Assembly: GCF_900108875.1 (NCBI RefSeq)
Contig: NZ_FNYJ01000010.1
Span: forward strand, 1 to 44,661
Direction of reading: 5' to 3'
DNA length: 44,661 bases
DNA from: Pseudomonas sp. NFR16
Lineage (GTDB): Bacteria > Pseudomonadota > Gammaproteobacteria > Pseudomonadales > Pseudomonadaceae
Shown here: in pieces, positions 35,253 to 44,661 of the stretch
Numbering within the stretch: the stretch's first letter is position 1
Layout: every line of letters starts with the position of its first letter
Program-made: the position numbers and the translations under genes
Notes under the pieces: model-generated
What the model was told of the DNA's origin: nothing
What the model saw: the letters and a program-made list of their open reading frames with translations, nothing else
Database searches by the model: none

Positions 35253-35435
35253 ATGTCTGGCAAAGAATCTTTCCACGATAAACCTGCCCATGAAGAAGAC
35301 CCCGCCAAGAACACGCCGCTGTGGAAGCGACTGGGCTGGCTGGCGATCATCTGGGCCGGGAGCGTCTTCGCGCTGTTCATCGTCGCCAGCCTGCTGCGCA
35401 TGTTCATGACGGCTGCCGGGATGAAGACTCACTGA
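35253..35435 (+). CDS. DUF2474-type small oxidase-associated membrane protein
   Basis: A 60-residue protein with one membrane helix (LAIIWAGSVFALFIVASLLRM, about 30-50) after a charged, Lys/Glu/His-rich N-terminus ending WKRLGW. Small single-helix proteins of this type (DUF2474) follow bd oxidase genes and are thought to assemble with or stabilise them, like CydX. The start is ATG at 35253 after GAGGG; a GTG at 35250 is an alternative. It is the third gene of the cio operon, closed by a terminator. Confidence 0.88.
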   Translation: MSGKESFHDKPAHEEDPAKNTPLWKRLGWLAIIWAGSVFALFIVASLLRMFMTAAGMKTH

Positions 35436-35451
35436 GCGCCGCTTGCGCAAT

Positions 35452-35476
35452 AAAAACCCGCTTCGGCGGGTTTTTT
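35452..35476. terminator. Bidirectional terminator between cio operon and rlmG
   Basis: AAAAACCCGC TTCG GCGGGTTTTTT: a 5-bp GC stem with UUCG tetraloop, A-run before and T-run after. It can end both the rightward cio operon and the leftward rlmG transcript. Confidence 0.9.
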
Positions 35477-35526
35477 GTTGGCTGGCCATTCATCCGCCTG
35501 ACCGGACGCTGTGCCCGCAGTCGAGA

Positions 35527-36651
35527 TTACTTGCGCGCTTTGAGAATGACGAACTTGGGCGTCGCCGCCACTTGCTCGACACCCCTGAACAGCCGTGCCA
35601 GTTTGCTGTGATAACCCAGATGCCGGTTGCCGACGATGTACAGCGATCCCCCGGTCACCAGCGCCGAGCGCGCTTGCTGGAACATCCGCCAGGCAAGGAA
35701 GTCGCCTACGACCTGCTGTTGATGGAAGGGTGGATTGCACAGCACCACATCGAGCGAATCGGTTTCCTGGCCCGCCAGGCCGTCGGCGGCCCGGATCACC
35801 GCAGGTCGCTCACCCAGCGCGAGGTCCCAGTTCTCCCGGGCCGATTGCACGGCCATGAACGACTCGTCCACCAGCGTGTAATGGGCGTCCGGGTTAGCCA
35901 GCGCGCTTGCGATCGCGAGCACACCGTTGCCGCAGCCCAGGTCAGCCACACGCGCCGATCCCAGGTTTTTAGGCAAGTGGGGCAGAAACGCACGGGTGCC
36001 GATGTCCAGACCATCGCGGCAGAAGACGTTGGCGTGGTTGATCAGAACGATCTTCGGATCGTCCAGCGTATAACGGGTGGGGAAGGGCGAAGTCTGGGCT
36101 GGCTTGTCTTGTGGTGTGCAGAACAGCAGCCGCGCCTTCTTCACCGCAAGCGAGGCCTGCACCGGCCCGATGTATTCCTCCATCAGCTCGCCCGCCGAGC
36201 GCGGCAGGTGTTTGATCATGCCTGCCGCGACCACTTTGGCGTTCGGCGCCAGCTGGCCTTGCAGACGAATCAATTGCTCCTCGAGGAGGGCAAGGGTTTT
36301 CGGGACGCGGATCAATACCCAGTCGAAGGGCCCCTGCAGCGGTTCGCTCGCAGGAATCACCGGCACGGCATCGTAGGCCTGATCGTTGCGCACAAGATTC
36401 TTCTCGAGCGCCTGCACGCCCAGAAACGAGTCGGTGCTGCTGAACACCGCCGCGTGGGGCGCCAGACTGGCGGCCAGTGCGCCGAAATTGTCATTGAGCA
36501 CCAGCACGCGGGTCTGAAGCGTCAGCCCATGTTCGGCCACATGATTGAGCAAGTATTCGTCAGCGGCATCGAAAGCCTGCAAAGGCTCGTCCGACTGCTC
36601 CGGCTGGCGGATCAGGTCAAGCTGGGCAAAGGGCGTGGTAAGCAGGGGCAT
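35527..36651 (-). CDS. rlmG: 23S rRNA (guanine-1835-N2)-methyltransferase RlmG
   Basis: A 374-residue SAM-dependent methyltransferase that modifies G1835 in 23S rRNA. The N-terminal half is a degenerate methyltransferase-like domain; the C-terminal half has VADLGCGNGVLAIASALANP (about 224-243), LVDESFMAVQSAREN and the catalytic LDVVLCNPPFHQQQVVGD. Length and domain pairing match RlmG. The start at 36649-36651 (MPLLTTPFAQLDL) is preferred over 36681 by family similarity, although its ribosome site is weak. Confidence 0.93.
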   Translation of the reverse strand: MPLLTTPFAQLDLIRQPEQSDEPLQAFDAADEYLLNHVAEHGLTLQTRVLVLNDNFGALAASLAPHAAVFSSTDSFLGVQALEKNLVRNDQAYDAVPVIPASEPLQGPFDWVLIRVPKTLALLEEQLIRLQGQLAPNAKVVAAGMIKHLPRSAGELMEEYIGPVQASLAVKKARLLFCTPQDKPAQTSPFPTRYTLDDPKIVLINHANVFCRDGLDIGTRAFLPHLPKNLGSARVADLGCGNGVLAIASALANPDAHYTLVDESFMAVQSARENWDLALGERPAVIRAADGLAGQETDSLDVVLCNPPFHQQQVVGDFLAWRMFQQARSALVTGGSLYIVGNRHLGYHSKLARLFRGVEQVAATPKFVILKARK

Positions 36652-36797
36652 GAGCGGGAAAATCCATCGTTGAGGACGCAATCAGAAATCGGCGTGGGTC
36701 ACGTAAGCGCCGCAGTGATCGGGCTCGCGAAAAGCGCCGATTTTACGTGTTTTCTGTGCGTTCGTATCCGAGGTTTTTCCAGTCGGGGCCGTGTGCC

Positions 36798-37046
36798 TCA
36801 AAACAGCCCTCTGCGGGCTGCTTTCACCACTGCGCAGGTCTTGTTGGCAACGCCGAACTTTTGAATCGCGCGGCCAATGTGATAGTTCACGGTGCGGGTT
36901 TTCAACTCCAGAATCATCGCGACTTCCGCTGCTGTCTTGCCTTCGGCGGACCATTTCAGTACTTCGACTTCTCGTACGGTGAGGCCGTCGTGCTCAGCAC
37001 TCACGACCTCCATGCGCGAGGTTGCAGCCATCATGTCTTCCATCAT
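36798..37046 (-). CDS. HTH-only LuxR-type regulator
   Basis: An 82-residue protein that is essentially a LuxR-type DNA-binding domain (LTVREVEVLKWSAEGKTAAE at about 22-41, KTRTVNYHIGRAIQKFGV at about 49-66, ending AVVKAARRGLF). It resembles the C-terminus of quorum-sensing LuxR solos but has no autoinducer domain and no receiver. It is preceded by GGAGG, with ATG codons at 37046 and 37043 both possible. It is divergent from fpr with a 319-base gap. A role as a small regulator or as an inhibitor of a full-length LuxR partner is possible but not shown. Confidence 0.85.
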   Translation of the reverse strand: MMEDMMAATSRMEVVSAEHDGLTVREVEVLKWSAEGKTAAEVAMILELKTRTVNYHIGRAIQKFGVANKTCAVVKAARRGLF

Positions 37047-37365
37047 CAGCCTCCAGGCCGGATCGCGCTTTCGTCCATGTGATCAAAGTCTAGGAAGAAA
37101 ATAAGGACGCGATACACGCATCCATCGCAGTCTGGCGCCGGGCCATGTTGACCTGTCCGACTCGCTCCAGCGACCCCTCATCGAATCAACGGGTTACGAC
37201 GTACGCCAGGCTGCTGAGAGCTTGGCGCGATAGCCCCAATAGCCAAACAATCTTAAAAGCGAGGCGGGCGCTTCGTGATACCACTACAAACCTGCGGTGT
37301 TTATCCGCGTCGGTTTGCGGGAAACTGGACGTCCGTTTGGAATGACAGGAGCCAGGAGCGCCCTC
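37047..37365. other. Divergent region between HTH-only luxR gene and fpr
   Basis: 319 bases with divergent promoters expected. GGAG at about 37354 serves fpr and GGAGG at 37050-37054 (minus strand) the regulator. I see no hairpin, repeat or small gene I can support. Confidence 0.5.
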
Positions 37366-38142
37366 ATGACTGCCAGTGCAGAGAAATTCACCCGGCAAAC
37401 GCTGCTGGACGTTACCCCGCTGACGCCAAGTCTGTTTACCTTTCGTACGACGCGGGATGCCGGTTTCCGCTTCACCGCCGGACAATTCGCACGACTGGGC
37501 GTGACCAAAGCCGACGGCAGCACGGTATGGCGGGCGTACTCAGTCGTCTCTTCGCCGTTCGATGAGTTTCTTGAGTTTTTCTCCATTGTCGTACCGGGCG
37601 GCGAGTTCACCAGCGAGCTGAGCAGGCTGCGAAAAGGCGACACGCTGATGGTGGAAAAACAGCCGGTCGGGTATCTGACGCTGGATCGATTTACCGATGG
37701 CCGCGATCTCTGGATGTTGTCCACCGGGACGGGCGTGGCCCCGTTCCTGTCGATACTTCAGAACTTCGAAGTGTGGGAAAAATTCGAGCGGATCATTCTG
37801 GTGTACAGCGTTCGTGAGGCGAAGGAGCTGGCGTATCAGCAACTGATCGCTGAGCTGACCCAGCGCGACTATCTGGCCGAATACGCGCACAAGTTCCGGT
37901 TCATCGCGACCGTCACTCGCGAAGAGCTTCCCGGCGCGCTGCATGGTCGCATCACGACATTGATTGAAAACGGTGAGCTGGAACAGGCCGCCGGGGTAGC
38001 GCTTGGCCCGGAACATTCGCGCGTGATGATCTGCGGCAATCCGCAGATGATCGAAGACACCCGCGCAGTGCTGAAGGCCCGCGACATGCGGCTGGCATTG
38101 ACCCGCAAGCCGGGGCAGATCGCAGTGGAGAATTATTGGTAG
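37366..38142 (+). CDS. fpr: Ferredoxin/flavodoxin--NADP+ reductase Fpr
   Basis: A 258-residue FAD enzyme that passes electrons between NADPH and ferredoxin or flavodoxin, used in redox stress and iron-sulfur repair. The FAD motif WRAYSVVSSPFDEFLEFF (about 46-63), GEFTSEL, the nucleotide loop LSTGTGVAPFLSIL (about 113-126), MICGNPQMIEDT (about 222-233) and the VENYW end define bacterial Fpr. The ATG at 37366 follows CAGGAG; upstream in-frame starts lack support. In Pseudomonas fpr is often controlled by FinR, which is not adjacent here. Confidence 0.95.
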   Translation: MTASAEKFTRQTLLDVTPLTPSLFTFRTTRDAGFRFTAGQFARLGVTKADGSTVWRAYSVVSSPFDEFLEFFSIVVPGGEFTSELSRLRKGDTLMVEKQPVGYLTLDRFTDGRDLWMLSTGTGVAPFLSILQNFEVWEKFERIILVYSVREAKELAYQQLIAELTQRDYLAEYAHKFRFIATVTREELPGALHGRITTLIENGELEQAAGVALGPEHSRVMICGNPQMIEDTRAVLKARDMRLALTRKPGQIAVENYW

Positions 38143-38304
38143 GGCAGGTATCAGTTGGCGGATACCGTCGCGGTGGAAGCACATTCATTCACCAGACGCC
38201 GTTACATCCAGCTAAAGACCTGGCGTCTGATGGGCCGGCACCGCGAATGAATTCCTTCCCAGAATTTCACGCCAAGCCGCGCGGGCTATGGCCAGGCGCT
38301 TTGC

Positions 38305-38754
38305 TTAGACCAACCGGTCTGGCGTCACCTGAATCGGCGCGGCGGGTTTGTTGTTCTGCTCCTTGAGCAGGTCGCGGATCTCGCCCAGCAGCACTTCCTC
38401 TTTGCTGGGAGTCGGCGGCAGCGTCGGAGCCTTGGCCTCTTCGCGTTTCAGACGGTTGATCGCCTTGACGCCCATGAAGATCGCGAACGCGACAATGATG
38501 AAATCGACCACGGTCTGGATGAACTTGCCGTAGGCCAGGACCACAGCGGGGGCATTGCCTTCGGCAGCGCGCAGGGTCACGGCCAGATCGCTGAAGTCCA
38601 CGCCGCCGATCAGCAGCCCCAGGGGCGGCATGATTACATCGCCGACGAACGACGAAACGATCTTGCCGAATGCCGCGCCAATGATGATACCGACGGCCAT
38701 GTCGACCACATTGCCTTTGACGGCGAAGGCTTTGAACTCGCTTAGTACGCTCAT
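38305..38754 (-). CDS. mscL: Large-conductance mechanosensitive channel MscL
   Basis: A 149-residue channel protein that opens under high membrane tension to release solutes in osmotic downshock. The N-terminal FKAFAVKGNVVDMAVGIIIG and GAAFGKIVSSFVGDVIMPPL give the S1 and pore helices, and YGKFIQTVVDFIIVAFAIFM the second membrane helix; KREE starts the cytoplasmic bundle, which is longer than in E. coli. The ATG has AAGGAA upstream. It is a single-gene unit. Confidence 0.97.
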   Translation of the reverse strand: MSVLSEFKAFAVKGNVVDMAVGIIIGAAFGKIVSSFVGDVIMPPLGLLIGGVDFSDLAVTLRAAEGNAPAVVLAYGKFIQTVVDFIIVAFAIFMGVKAINRLKREEAKAPTLPPTPSKEEVLLGEIRDLLKEQNNKPAAPIQVTPDRLV

Positions 38755-38951
38755 GGGTGTGTTCCTTTGTTACAGATGAGTGTTGTGGATGCAGTGTATG
38801 TCAGCTATCCGCATCCCGCGTAATCCCTCCAATCGACCGGCTCATGCCCGGTTAGTTTTATCCAATTCCCCAAAAAGGCGGCCTGCACCGGTGTTGGACG
38901 CAGCGTGTTGAGCCATGGGGTATCATTGCCTTTTTTCGCATCGGGGGTTTC

Positions 38952-40322
<1,371 letters not shown>

Positions 40323-40345
40323 TTCGGAGGGAGCGGCAAAAACAT

Positions 40346-40438
40346 CGTAGAAGCGCGCTTGCTGGCGAAAACATTCGTGCACCGGCAATCAAAGGTCGGG
40401 TCCGCCATCGCATCGCAGGCAAGCGCTCCTGCAGAGGA
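40346..40438. repeat. Inverted REP pair after radA
   Basis: GTAGAAGCGCGCTTGCTGGC and, inverted, GCAGGCAAGCGCTCCTGCAG flank ~50 bases between radA and mapZ. This is a degenerate GTAG-type REP doublet that may act as a transcript end for the converging genes. Confidence 0.6.
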
Positions 40439-40456
40439 CTGGATTTCGGCCTGCAG

Positions 40457-40825
40457 TCACACCTCGATCAACGCCGCCAACTCTCGCTCCAGCTCGTCGT
40501 GATCGGCCAGATTCAGCTCGATCAGCCGACGCAAATGGGTGACCGAATCCAGTCCGATGTGCTCGCACACGAAGCCCAGATGATTATGGTCGTCGTGGGT
40601 CAGGCGCACTTCCATCTGCACATCGATATCGACGTTCAGGTGGATGTCCACAATGAATGATTGGTCCGGGTCGCCAAGCCAGGGCGAAGGCCGCTCGATC
40701 AGCAGGCCTTTTAGCGAGAGATCGATCAAGTGAACGGGCCAGCTTTTATCGCCTTGGGTCAGTTCAGTCCTGGCGTCAAACGAAATGCGTTTAAAGCGCC
40801 GACGGTCTTCATGGGATGCTGTCAT
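40457..40825 (-). CDS. mapZ: PilZ-domain c-di-GMP receptor MapZ
   Basis: A 122-residue single-domain PilZ protein. The c-di-GMP motif RRRFKR lies at about residues 8-13 and the D.S..G motif in HLIDLSLKGLLIE at about 32-44. The C-terminal helix SVTHLRRLIELNLADHDELE matches the P. aeruginosa protein MapZ, which on binding c-di-GMP inhibits the chemotaxis methyltransferase CheR1. The position between radA and cstA is the same as in P. aeruginosa. The ATG has GGAGAAG upstream. Name is by sequence resemblance and synteny from memory. Confidence 0.88.
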   Translation of the reverse strand: MTASHEDRRRFKRISFDARTELTQGDKSWPVHLIDLSLKGLLIERPSPWLGDPDQSFIVDIHLNVDIDVQMEVRLTHDDHNHLGFVCEHIGLDSVTHLRRLIELNLADHDELERELAALIEV

Positions 40826-40975
40826 AAGCCGACTTCTCCAGTGCGTGCTTGGCCATAGCTGAGTTGACTATAGGACAAAACCGGCGTCAGACCATCGTGG
40901 GGGGTGGCCTTTCGCTTCAGCAGCGCTAAACTCTTTTTGCTGCTCCAAATAAGTCCACTCAGCTGGAAATAAAAA

Positions 40976-43045
40976 ATGAAAAATAATAATAGTCTGCTGC
41001 GCCATGTGCCCTGGCTGATTGTTGCGATTCTTGGGGCCTGGGCCCTGGGGGTAGTTGCATTGCGTCGCGGGGAGGCGATCAACGCACTCTGGATCGTGGT
41101 GGCTGCGGTGGCCATTTATCTGGTCGCCTATCGCTACTACAGCCTGTTCATCGCAACACGTGTCATGCAACTCGACCCGACCCGGGCCACGCCCGCGGTG
41201 CTTAACAACGACGGGCTCGATTACGTTCCCACCAATAAGCACATCCTCTTCGGTCACCACTTTGCTGCCATCGCTGGCGCGGGCCCGCTGGTCGGTCCGG
41301 TGCTTGCCGCGCAAATGGGCTACCTGCCCGGCACGCTCTGGCTGATTGCCGGCGTGGTGCTGGCCGGTGCGGTGCAGGACTTCATGATCCTGTTCCTGTC
41401 CACTCGCCGTAACGGCCGGTCGCTGGGCGACATGGTCCGCGAAGAAATGGGTCGAATTCCCGGTACCATCGCGCTGTTCGGCTGCTTCCTGATCATGATC
41501 ATCATCCTCGCGGTGCTGGCACTGATCGTGGTCAAGGCCCTGGCCGAAAGCCCGTGGGGCATGTTCACGGTCATGGCGACCATCCCGATCGCGATGTTCA
41601 TGGGCATTTACATGCGCTACATCCGCCCGGGTCGCATTGGCGAAATCTCTGTGGTCGGCGTGGTGCTGTTGCTGCTGTCGATCTGGATCGGCGGTCAGGT
41701 CGCGGCCAGCCCTGAATGGGCGCCGCTGTTCACTTTCACTGGCGTGCAGATCACCTGGATGCTGGTCGGTTATGGCTTCGTCGCCGCCATGCTGCCCGTC
41801 TGGCTGGTGCTGGCGCCCCGTGATTACCTGTCCACCTTCCTGAAGATCGGCACCATCATTGCCTTGGCGATCGGCATTCTGATCCTCGCGCCCGAGCTGA
41901 AAATGCCGGCGTTGACCCAGTTCACCGACGGTTCCGGCCCGGTCTGGAAGGGCACGCTGTTCCCATTCCTGTTCATCACCATTGCCTGCGGTGCGGTGTC
42001 GGGCTTCCACGCCCTGATCTCGTCGGGCACCACGCCAAAACTGCTGGATAACGAAGTCAACGCGCGCTACATCGGTTACGGCGGCATGCTGATGGAATCG
42101 TTCGTGGCGATCATGGCCATGGTGGCCGCGTCGGTCATCGAGCCCGGTGTGTACTTCGCGATGAACAGCCCGGCGGCCATCGTTGGCACGGACGTCAACG
42201 CGGTCGCGCAGATGGTCAGCAGTTGGGGCTTCGTGATCACCCCGGATCAGTTGGTTGCGACGGCCAAGGACATCGGTGAGAACACCATCCTGGCCCGTGC
42301 CGGTGGTGCGCCAACGCTGGCTGTGGGTATCGCGCAGATCCTCCATCAGGCTTTCCCCGGCCAGAACACCATGGCGTTCTGGTATCACTTCGCGATTCTG
42401 TTCGAAGCGCTGTTCATCCTGACCGCCGTTGACGCTGGTACCCGCGCCGGTCGTTTTATGCTGCAGGACCTGCTCGGCAGCTTCGTGCCCGCGCTGAAAC
42501 GCACTGAGTCCTGGACCGCCAACGCCATCGGCACCGGTGGTTGCGTCGCCTTGTGGGGTTACCTGCTGTACCAGGGCGTGATCGATCCGCTGGGCGGCAT
42601 TAACACGTTGTGGCCGCTGTTCGGCATCTCCAACCAGATGCTCGCCGGGATCGCCTTGATGCTGGCAACGGTCGTGCTGATCAAGATGAAGCGCCAGCAG
42701 TATGCATGGGTGACCATTCTGCCCGCGTCGTGGCTGCTGATCTGCACCGTGACCGCAGGCTTTATCAAGCTGTTCGATTCCAACCCGGCGGTGGGCTTTC
42801 TGGCGCTGGCGAAGAAGTACAGCGCGGCGGCGGATGCCGGTCAGGTGCTGGCGCCTGCCAAGAGCATGGAACAGATGCAGCACGTGATCTTCAACGCCTA
42901 CACCAACGCGGCACTCACCACGCTGTTCCTGTTCGTGGTGCTGAGCATCCTGTTCTACGCAATCAAAGTGGGTCGCGCGGCATGGGTCAAGAAAGAGCGT
43001 ACCGACAAGGAAGCGCCATTCCAGGCCTTCCCGAAAACCCACTGA
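40976..43045 (+). CDS. cstA: Carbon starvation protein / pyruvate or peptide permease CstA
   Basis: A 689-residue inner-membrane protein with about sixteen helices. GHHFAAIAGAGPLVGPVLAA (about 96-115) and GTLWLIAGVVLAGAVQDF are the CstA signature, and FHALISSGTTPKLLDNE (about 344-360) is also conserved. CstA family proteins take up pyruvate or peptides when carbon is scarce. The start is ATG at 40976 followed by Lys/Asn-rich codons; TGGAAA precedes it. The small ybdD gene follows after 26 bases, as is usual, and yjiA lies beyond. Confidence 0.95.
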   Translation: MKNNNSLLRHVPWLIVAILGAWALGVVALRRGEAINALWIVVAAVAIYLVAYRYYSLFIATRVMQLDPTRATPAVLNNDGLDYVPTNKHILFGHHFAAIAGAGPLVGPVLAAQMGYLPGTLWLIAGVVLAGAVQDFMILFLSTRRNGRSLGDMVREEMGRIPGTIALFGCFLIMIIILAVLALIVVKALAESPWGMFTVMATIPIAMFMGIYMRYIRPGRIGEISVVGVVLLLLSIWIGGQVAASPEWAPLFTFTGVQITWMLVGYGFVAAMLPVWLVLAPRDYLSTFLKIGTIIALAIGILILAPELKMPALTQFTDGSGPVWKGTLFPFLFITIACGAVSGFHALISSGTTPKLLDNEVNARYIGYGGMLMESFVAIMAMVAASVIEPGVYFAMNSPAAIVGTDVNAVAQMVSSWGFVITPDQLVATAKDIGENTILARAGGAPTLAVGIAQILHQAFPGQNTMAFWYHFAILFEALFILTAVDAGTRAGRFMLQDLLGSFVPALKRTESWTANAIGTGGCVALWGYLLYQGVIDPLGGINTLWPLFGISNQMLAGIALMLATVVLIKMKRQQYAWVTILPASWLLICTVTAGFIKLFDSNPAVGFLALAKKYSAAADAGQVLAPAKSMEQMQHVIFNAYTNAALTTLFLFVVLSILFYAIKVGRAAWVKKERTDKEAPFQAFPKTH

Positions 43046-43071
43046 GTGCGCTGTGAGGCGAGGAGCTGCGT

Positions 43072-43269
43072 ATGTTCAATGATCTGAGTCGTCTGGGTAA
43101 GTACCTCGGCCAGGCCGCGCGTCTGATGGTCGGGATGCCTGACTACGACAATTACGTCGAGCACATGCAGAACAAACACCCGGACAAGCCGGTGATGTCG
43201 TACGAAGCGTTCTTTCGCGAACGTCAGGACGCACGCTACGGTGGCAAGGGTGGGCCCAAGTGCTGTTGA
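43072..43269 (+). CDS. ybdD: YbdD/YjiX family small protein (DUF466)
   Basis: A 65-residue cytoplasmic protein (GMPDYDNYVEHMQNKHPDKP, then FFRERQDARYGGK) of the YbdD/YjiX family, almost always encoded directly after cstA and needed for full activity of CstA-type pyruvate transport in enterobacteria. It has AGGAG before its ATG and ends CC just before a hairpin terminator. Confidence 0.93.
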   Translation: MFNDLSRLGKYLGQAARLMVGMPDYDNYVEHMQNKHPDKPVMSYEAFFRERQDARYGGKGGPKCC

Positions 43270-43297
43270 TGGCTTAGGCTATCGACACGTTTGACTG

Positions 43298-43325
43298 ACG
43301 CGCCACGCTTGTCGTGGCGCGTTTT
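43298..43325 (+). terminator. Rho-independent terminator after ybdD
   Basis: A 10-bp perfect stem (ACGCGCCACG / CGTGGCGCGT) with a 5-base loop followed by TTTCATTT. It ends the cstA-ybdD transcript. Confidence 0.88.
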
Positions 43326-43417
43326 CATTTGGATACTTTATTGTCTGTGCCGACGCTGCGGGAACGAATTCGCGCCCACAAGCGTGCGTCGGCACGCATC
43401 TAAAAGCAGGAGTCGGC

Positions 43418-44395
43418 ATGACCGTTTCGCAACCCATTCCCGTCACGGTGCTGAGTGGTTTTCTCGGCGCAGGCAAGACCACGTTGCTGCGTCACCTGCT
43501 CAAGGAAGAGCACGGCTTGAAGATCGCCGTGATCGAAAACGAATTCAGCGACGCGGGCGTCGACACCCAATTGCTCGGCGATGAGCCCGTGCAAGTGATG
43601 ACCCTGTCCAACGGCTGCGTGTGCTGCACCATCCACACCGATCTCACCAAGGCACTGGTTCTGCTGCTGGAGCGGCTGGACAGCGGCGCTATTTTCTTCG
43701 ACCGGCTGGTGATCGAATGCACCGGGCTGGCCGATCCGGCGCCTGTTGCCCAGACTTTCTTCATCGATGAAGAGCTTCGCGAGCGCTACATCCTCGACGG
43801 CATCATCACGCTCGTCGACGCGGCCCATGCCGACACTCATCTGGAACAAACCATCGCCCAGGCGCAGATCGGATTTGCCGACCGCCTGCTCGTGAGCAAG
43901 ACCGATCTGGTAGACGAGGCCGCGTTCACTGCCTTGAGCGAGCGCCTGACACGGATCAACCGCCGCGCGCCGATACGCGTGGTCGAGCATGGCAAGATCG
44001 ATCTGGCCGAACTGCTGGACGTGCGTGGGTTCAACCTCAATGCCGACGTCGGGGGCATGGTGTTGCGTCCGGCGTCGCCAGCGGGCCGATCGATCGACCG
44101 CATCAGCAGCCTGGTCCTGCGCAGCGACAAGGCGCTGGATATCGACAAACTCAGCGAATTCATGAACACGCTGCTGGAAGACCACGGCAAGCAATTGCTG
44201 CGCTACAAGGGCGTCCTCAACATCGCGGGCGAAGACCGCAAGCTGGTGTTTCAGGGCGTGCTGAAACTGTATGGCTTCGACTTCGACGTGGAGTGGGCGC
44301 CCGATGAACAGCGCGAAAGCGTGATCGTGTTCATTGCCGATGACTTGCCGGAAGAAAAGATACGAGAAGGGTTTGCCAAAGTGGCGGCTGGCTGA
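43418..44395 (+). CDS. yjiA: CobW/COG0523-family GTPase (YjiA-like)
   Basis: A 325-residue G3E P-loop GTPase. Walker A is SGFLGAGKTTLLRHL (about 11-25), the metal motif is SNGCVCCTIHTDL (CxCC at about 66-69), Walker B lies in LVIECTGLADPAPV, and the guanine motif is SKTDLVDE (about 159-166); the C-terminal CobW domain spans ~225-320. YjiA-like members handle zinc or other divalent metals. The ATG has GCAGGAG upstream. It follows cstA-ybdD as in other pseudomonads but sits after a terminator, so has its own promoter. Confidence 0.93.
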   Translation: MTVSQPIPVTVLSGFLGAGKTTLLRHLLKEEHGLKIAVIENEFSDAGVDTQLLGDEPVQVMTLSNGCVCCTIHTDLTKALVLLLERLDSGAIFFDRLVIECTGLADPAPVAQTFFIDEELRERYILDGIITLVDAAHADTHLEQTIAQAQIGFADRLLVSKTDLVDEAAFTALSERLTRINRRAPIRVVEHGKIDLAELLDVRGFNLNADVGGMVLRPASPAGRSIDRISSLVLRSDKALDIDKLSEFMNTLLEDHGKQLLRYKGVLNIAGEDRKLVFQGVLKLYGFDFDVEWAPDEQRESVIVFIADDLPEEKIREGFAKVAAG

Positions 44396-44424
44396 GCCCT
44401 CATGCGCACTGCGTAACCTTGCAC

Positions 44425-44446
44425 GAGCGCGCTTGCTCGCGAAGAC
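44425..44446. repeat. Single REP element
   Basis: GAGCGCGCTTGCTCGCGAAG: one REP core between yjiA and the composite unit at the right edge. Confidence 0.65.
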
Positions 44447-44503
44447 ATGATGCTCCTGCAAGGGATTTGTGACGTTGCCAGGTTTTGTGTCAAACGCACT
44501 ACC

Positions 44504-44638
44504 TGTGGGAGCGTGGCTTGTCCCGCGATCGGCGACGCAGCCGTCGTAAAACCTGCACATGCGGTCTGCCTGATGCACCGCGTCATCCCATTCTGCTGCC
44601 GCTGCGTGCCAGATCGCGGGACAAGCCGCGCTCCTACA
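44504..44638. repeat. Composite REP unit 4 (inverted copy)
   Basis: Reverse complement of the 18.6-19.1 kb units: two inverted REP arms (TGTGGGAGCGTGGCTTGTCC and its partner ending CTCCTACA) around the same ~90-base interior. The spacer before it (44461-44503) is also the reverse complement of the array spacer, so arm, interior and spacer travel together. Confidence 0.78.
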
Positions 44639-44661
44639 AGGGATTTGTGTCGAGCGCAGAA

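Noticed and set aside
33797..35407. A 536-codon minus-strand frame opposite cioA/cioB
   Set aside because: Shadow of codon bias in the two oxidase genes, with no family-like segments.
38192..38230. Inverted repeat CCAGACGCC / GGCGTCTGA between fpr and mscL
   Set aside because: Eight to nine pairs with a 21-base loop and no T-run; too weak to call a terminator.
40868..43042. A 724-codon minus-strand frame opposite cstA
   Set aside because: Low-complexity His/Gln/Arg/Asp composition typical of antisense of a high-GC membrane gene; cstA on the plus strand has clear family motifs, a ribosome site and context.

Overview
The window is chromosomal DNA of a Pseudomonas, most likely from the fluorescens/syringae part of the genus. 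The basis is gene content and order (radA–mapZ–cstA–ybdD–yjiA, cioAB plus a DUF2474 gene, rlmG, fpr, mscL, and an NCS2 permease overlapping trmA), high-GC codon use, and GTAG-type REP palindromes in many gaps. No rRNA, tRNA, CRISPR array, insertion sequence or integrase was seen.

Layout. (1) 1–3544 is an accessory type VI secretion island read leftward. An hcp gene is followed by a candidate glycine-rich membrane-active effector and two paralogous membrane immunity candidates. The hcp gene and the 3' tail of the neighbouring lysR gene occur twice, 2856 bp apart, so a cassette was tandemly duplicated. The left hcp copy runs off the window. (2) 3384–7543 is a tripartite tricarboxylate-type transporter operon (tctC-tctB-tctA) with a LysR regulator as its last gene. 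(3) 7796–14757 holds a chemoreceptor, an isochorismatase-family hydrolase, a medium-chain dehydrogenase divergent from a LysR gene with a frameshifted 3' end, and a TonB-dependent siderophore receptor. (4) 15091–21635 looks like a sugar-acid or lactone catabolic cluster: MFS importer, lactonase-type amidohydrolase, PdxA-like dehydrogenase, enolase-superfamily dehydratase and FAH-fold AraD1/GguC enzyme. A three-unit composite REP array splits it. (5) 21770–25808 has an MFS exporter, trmA and a purine permease.

(6) 26318–30044 is a three-subunit molybdenum hydroxylase operon resembling PaoABC but without a visible export signal. (7) 30336–32340 has an orphan choline/betaine-type binding protein and an HSL-family esterase. 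(8) 32744–35435 is the cyanide-insensitive bd oxidase operon, with an Anr-like site upstream. (9) 35527–44395 is mainly conserved core: rlmG, an HTH-only LuxR protein, fpr, mscL, radA, mapZ, cstA, ybdD and yjiA. The right edge carries another copy of the composite REP unit.

The strongest candidate for something undescribed is the T6SS cassette. It has an Hcp-linked effector of no family I can name, overlapping its immunity gene, next to a second immunity gene that keeps only the decayed 3' end of its own effector. The second candidate is the sugar-acid cluster, in which a PdxA homologue lacking the usual substrate-binding His-Thr pair may supply the dehydrogenase step.
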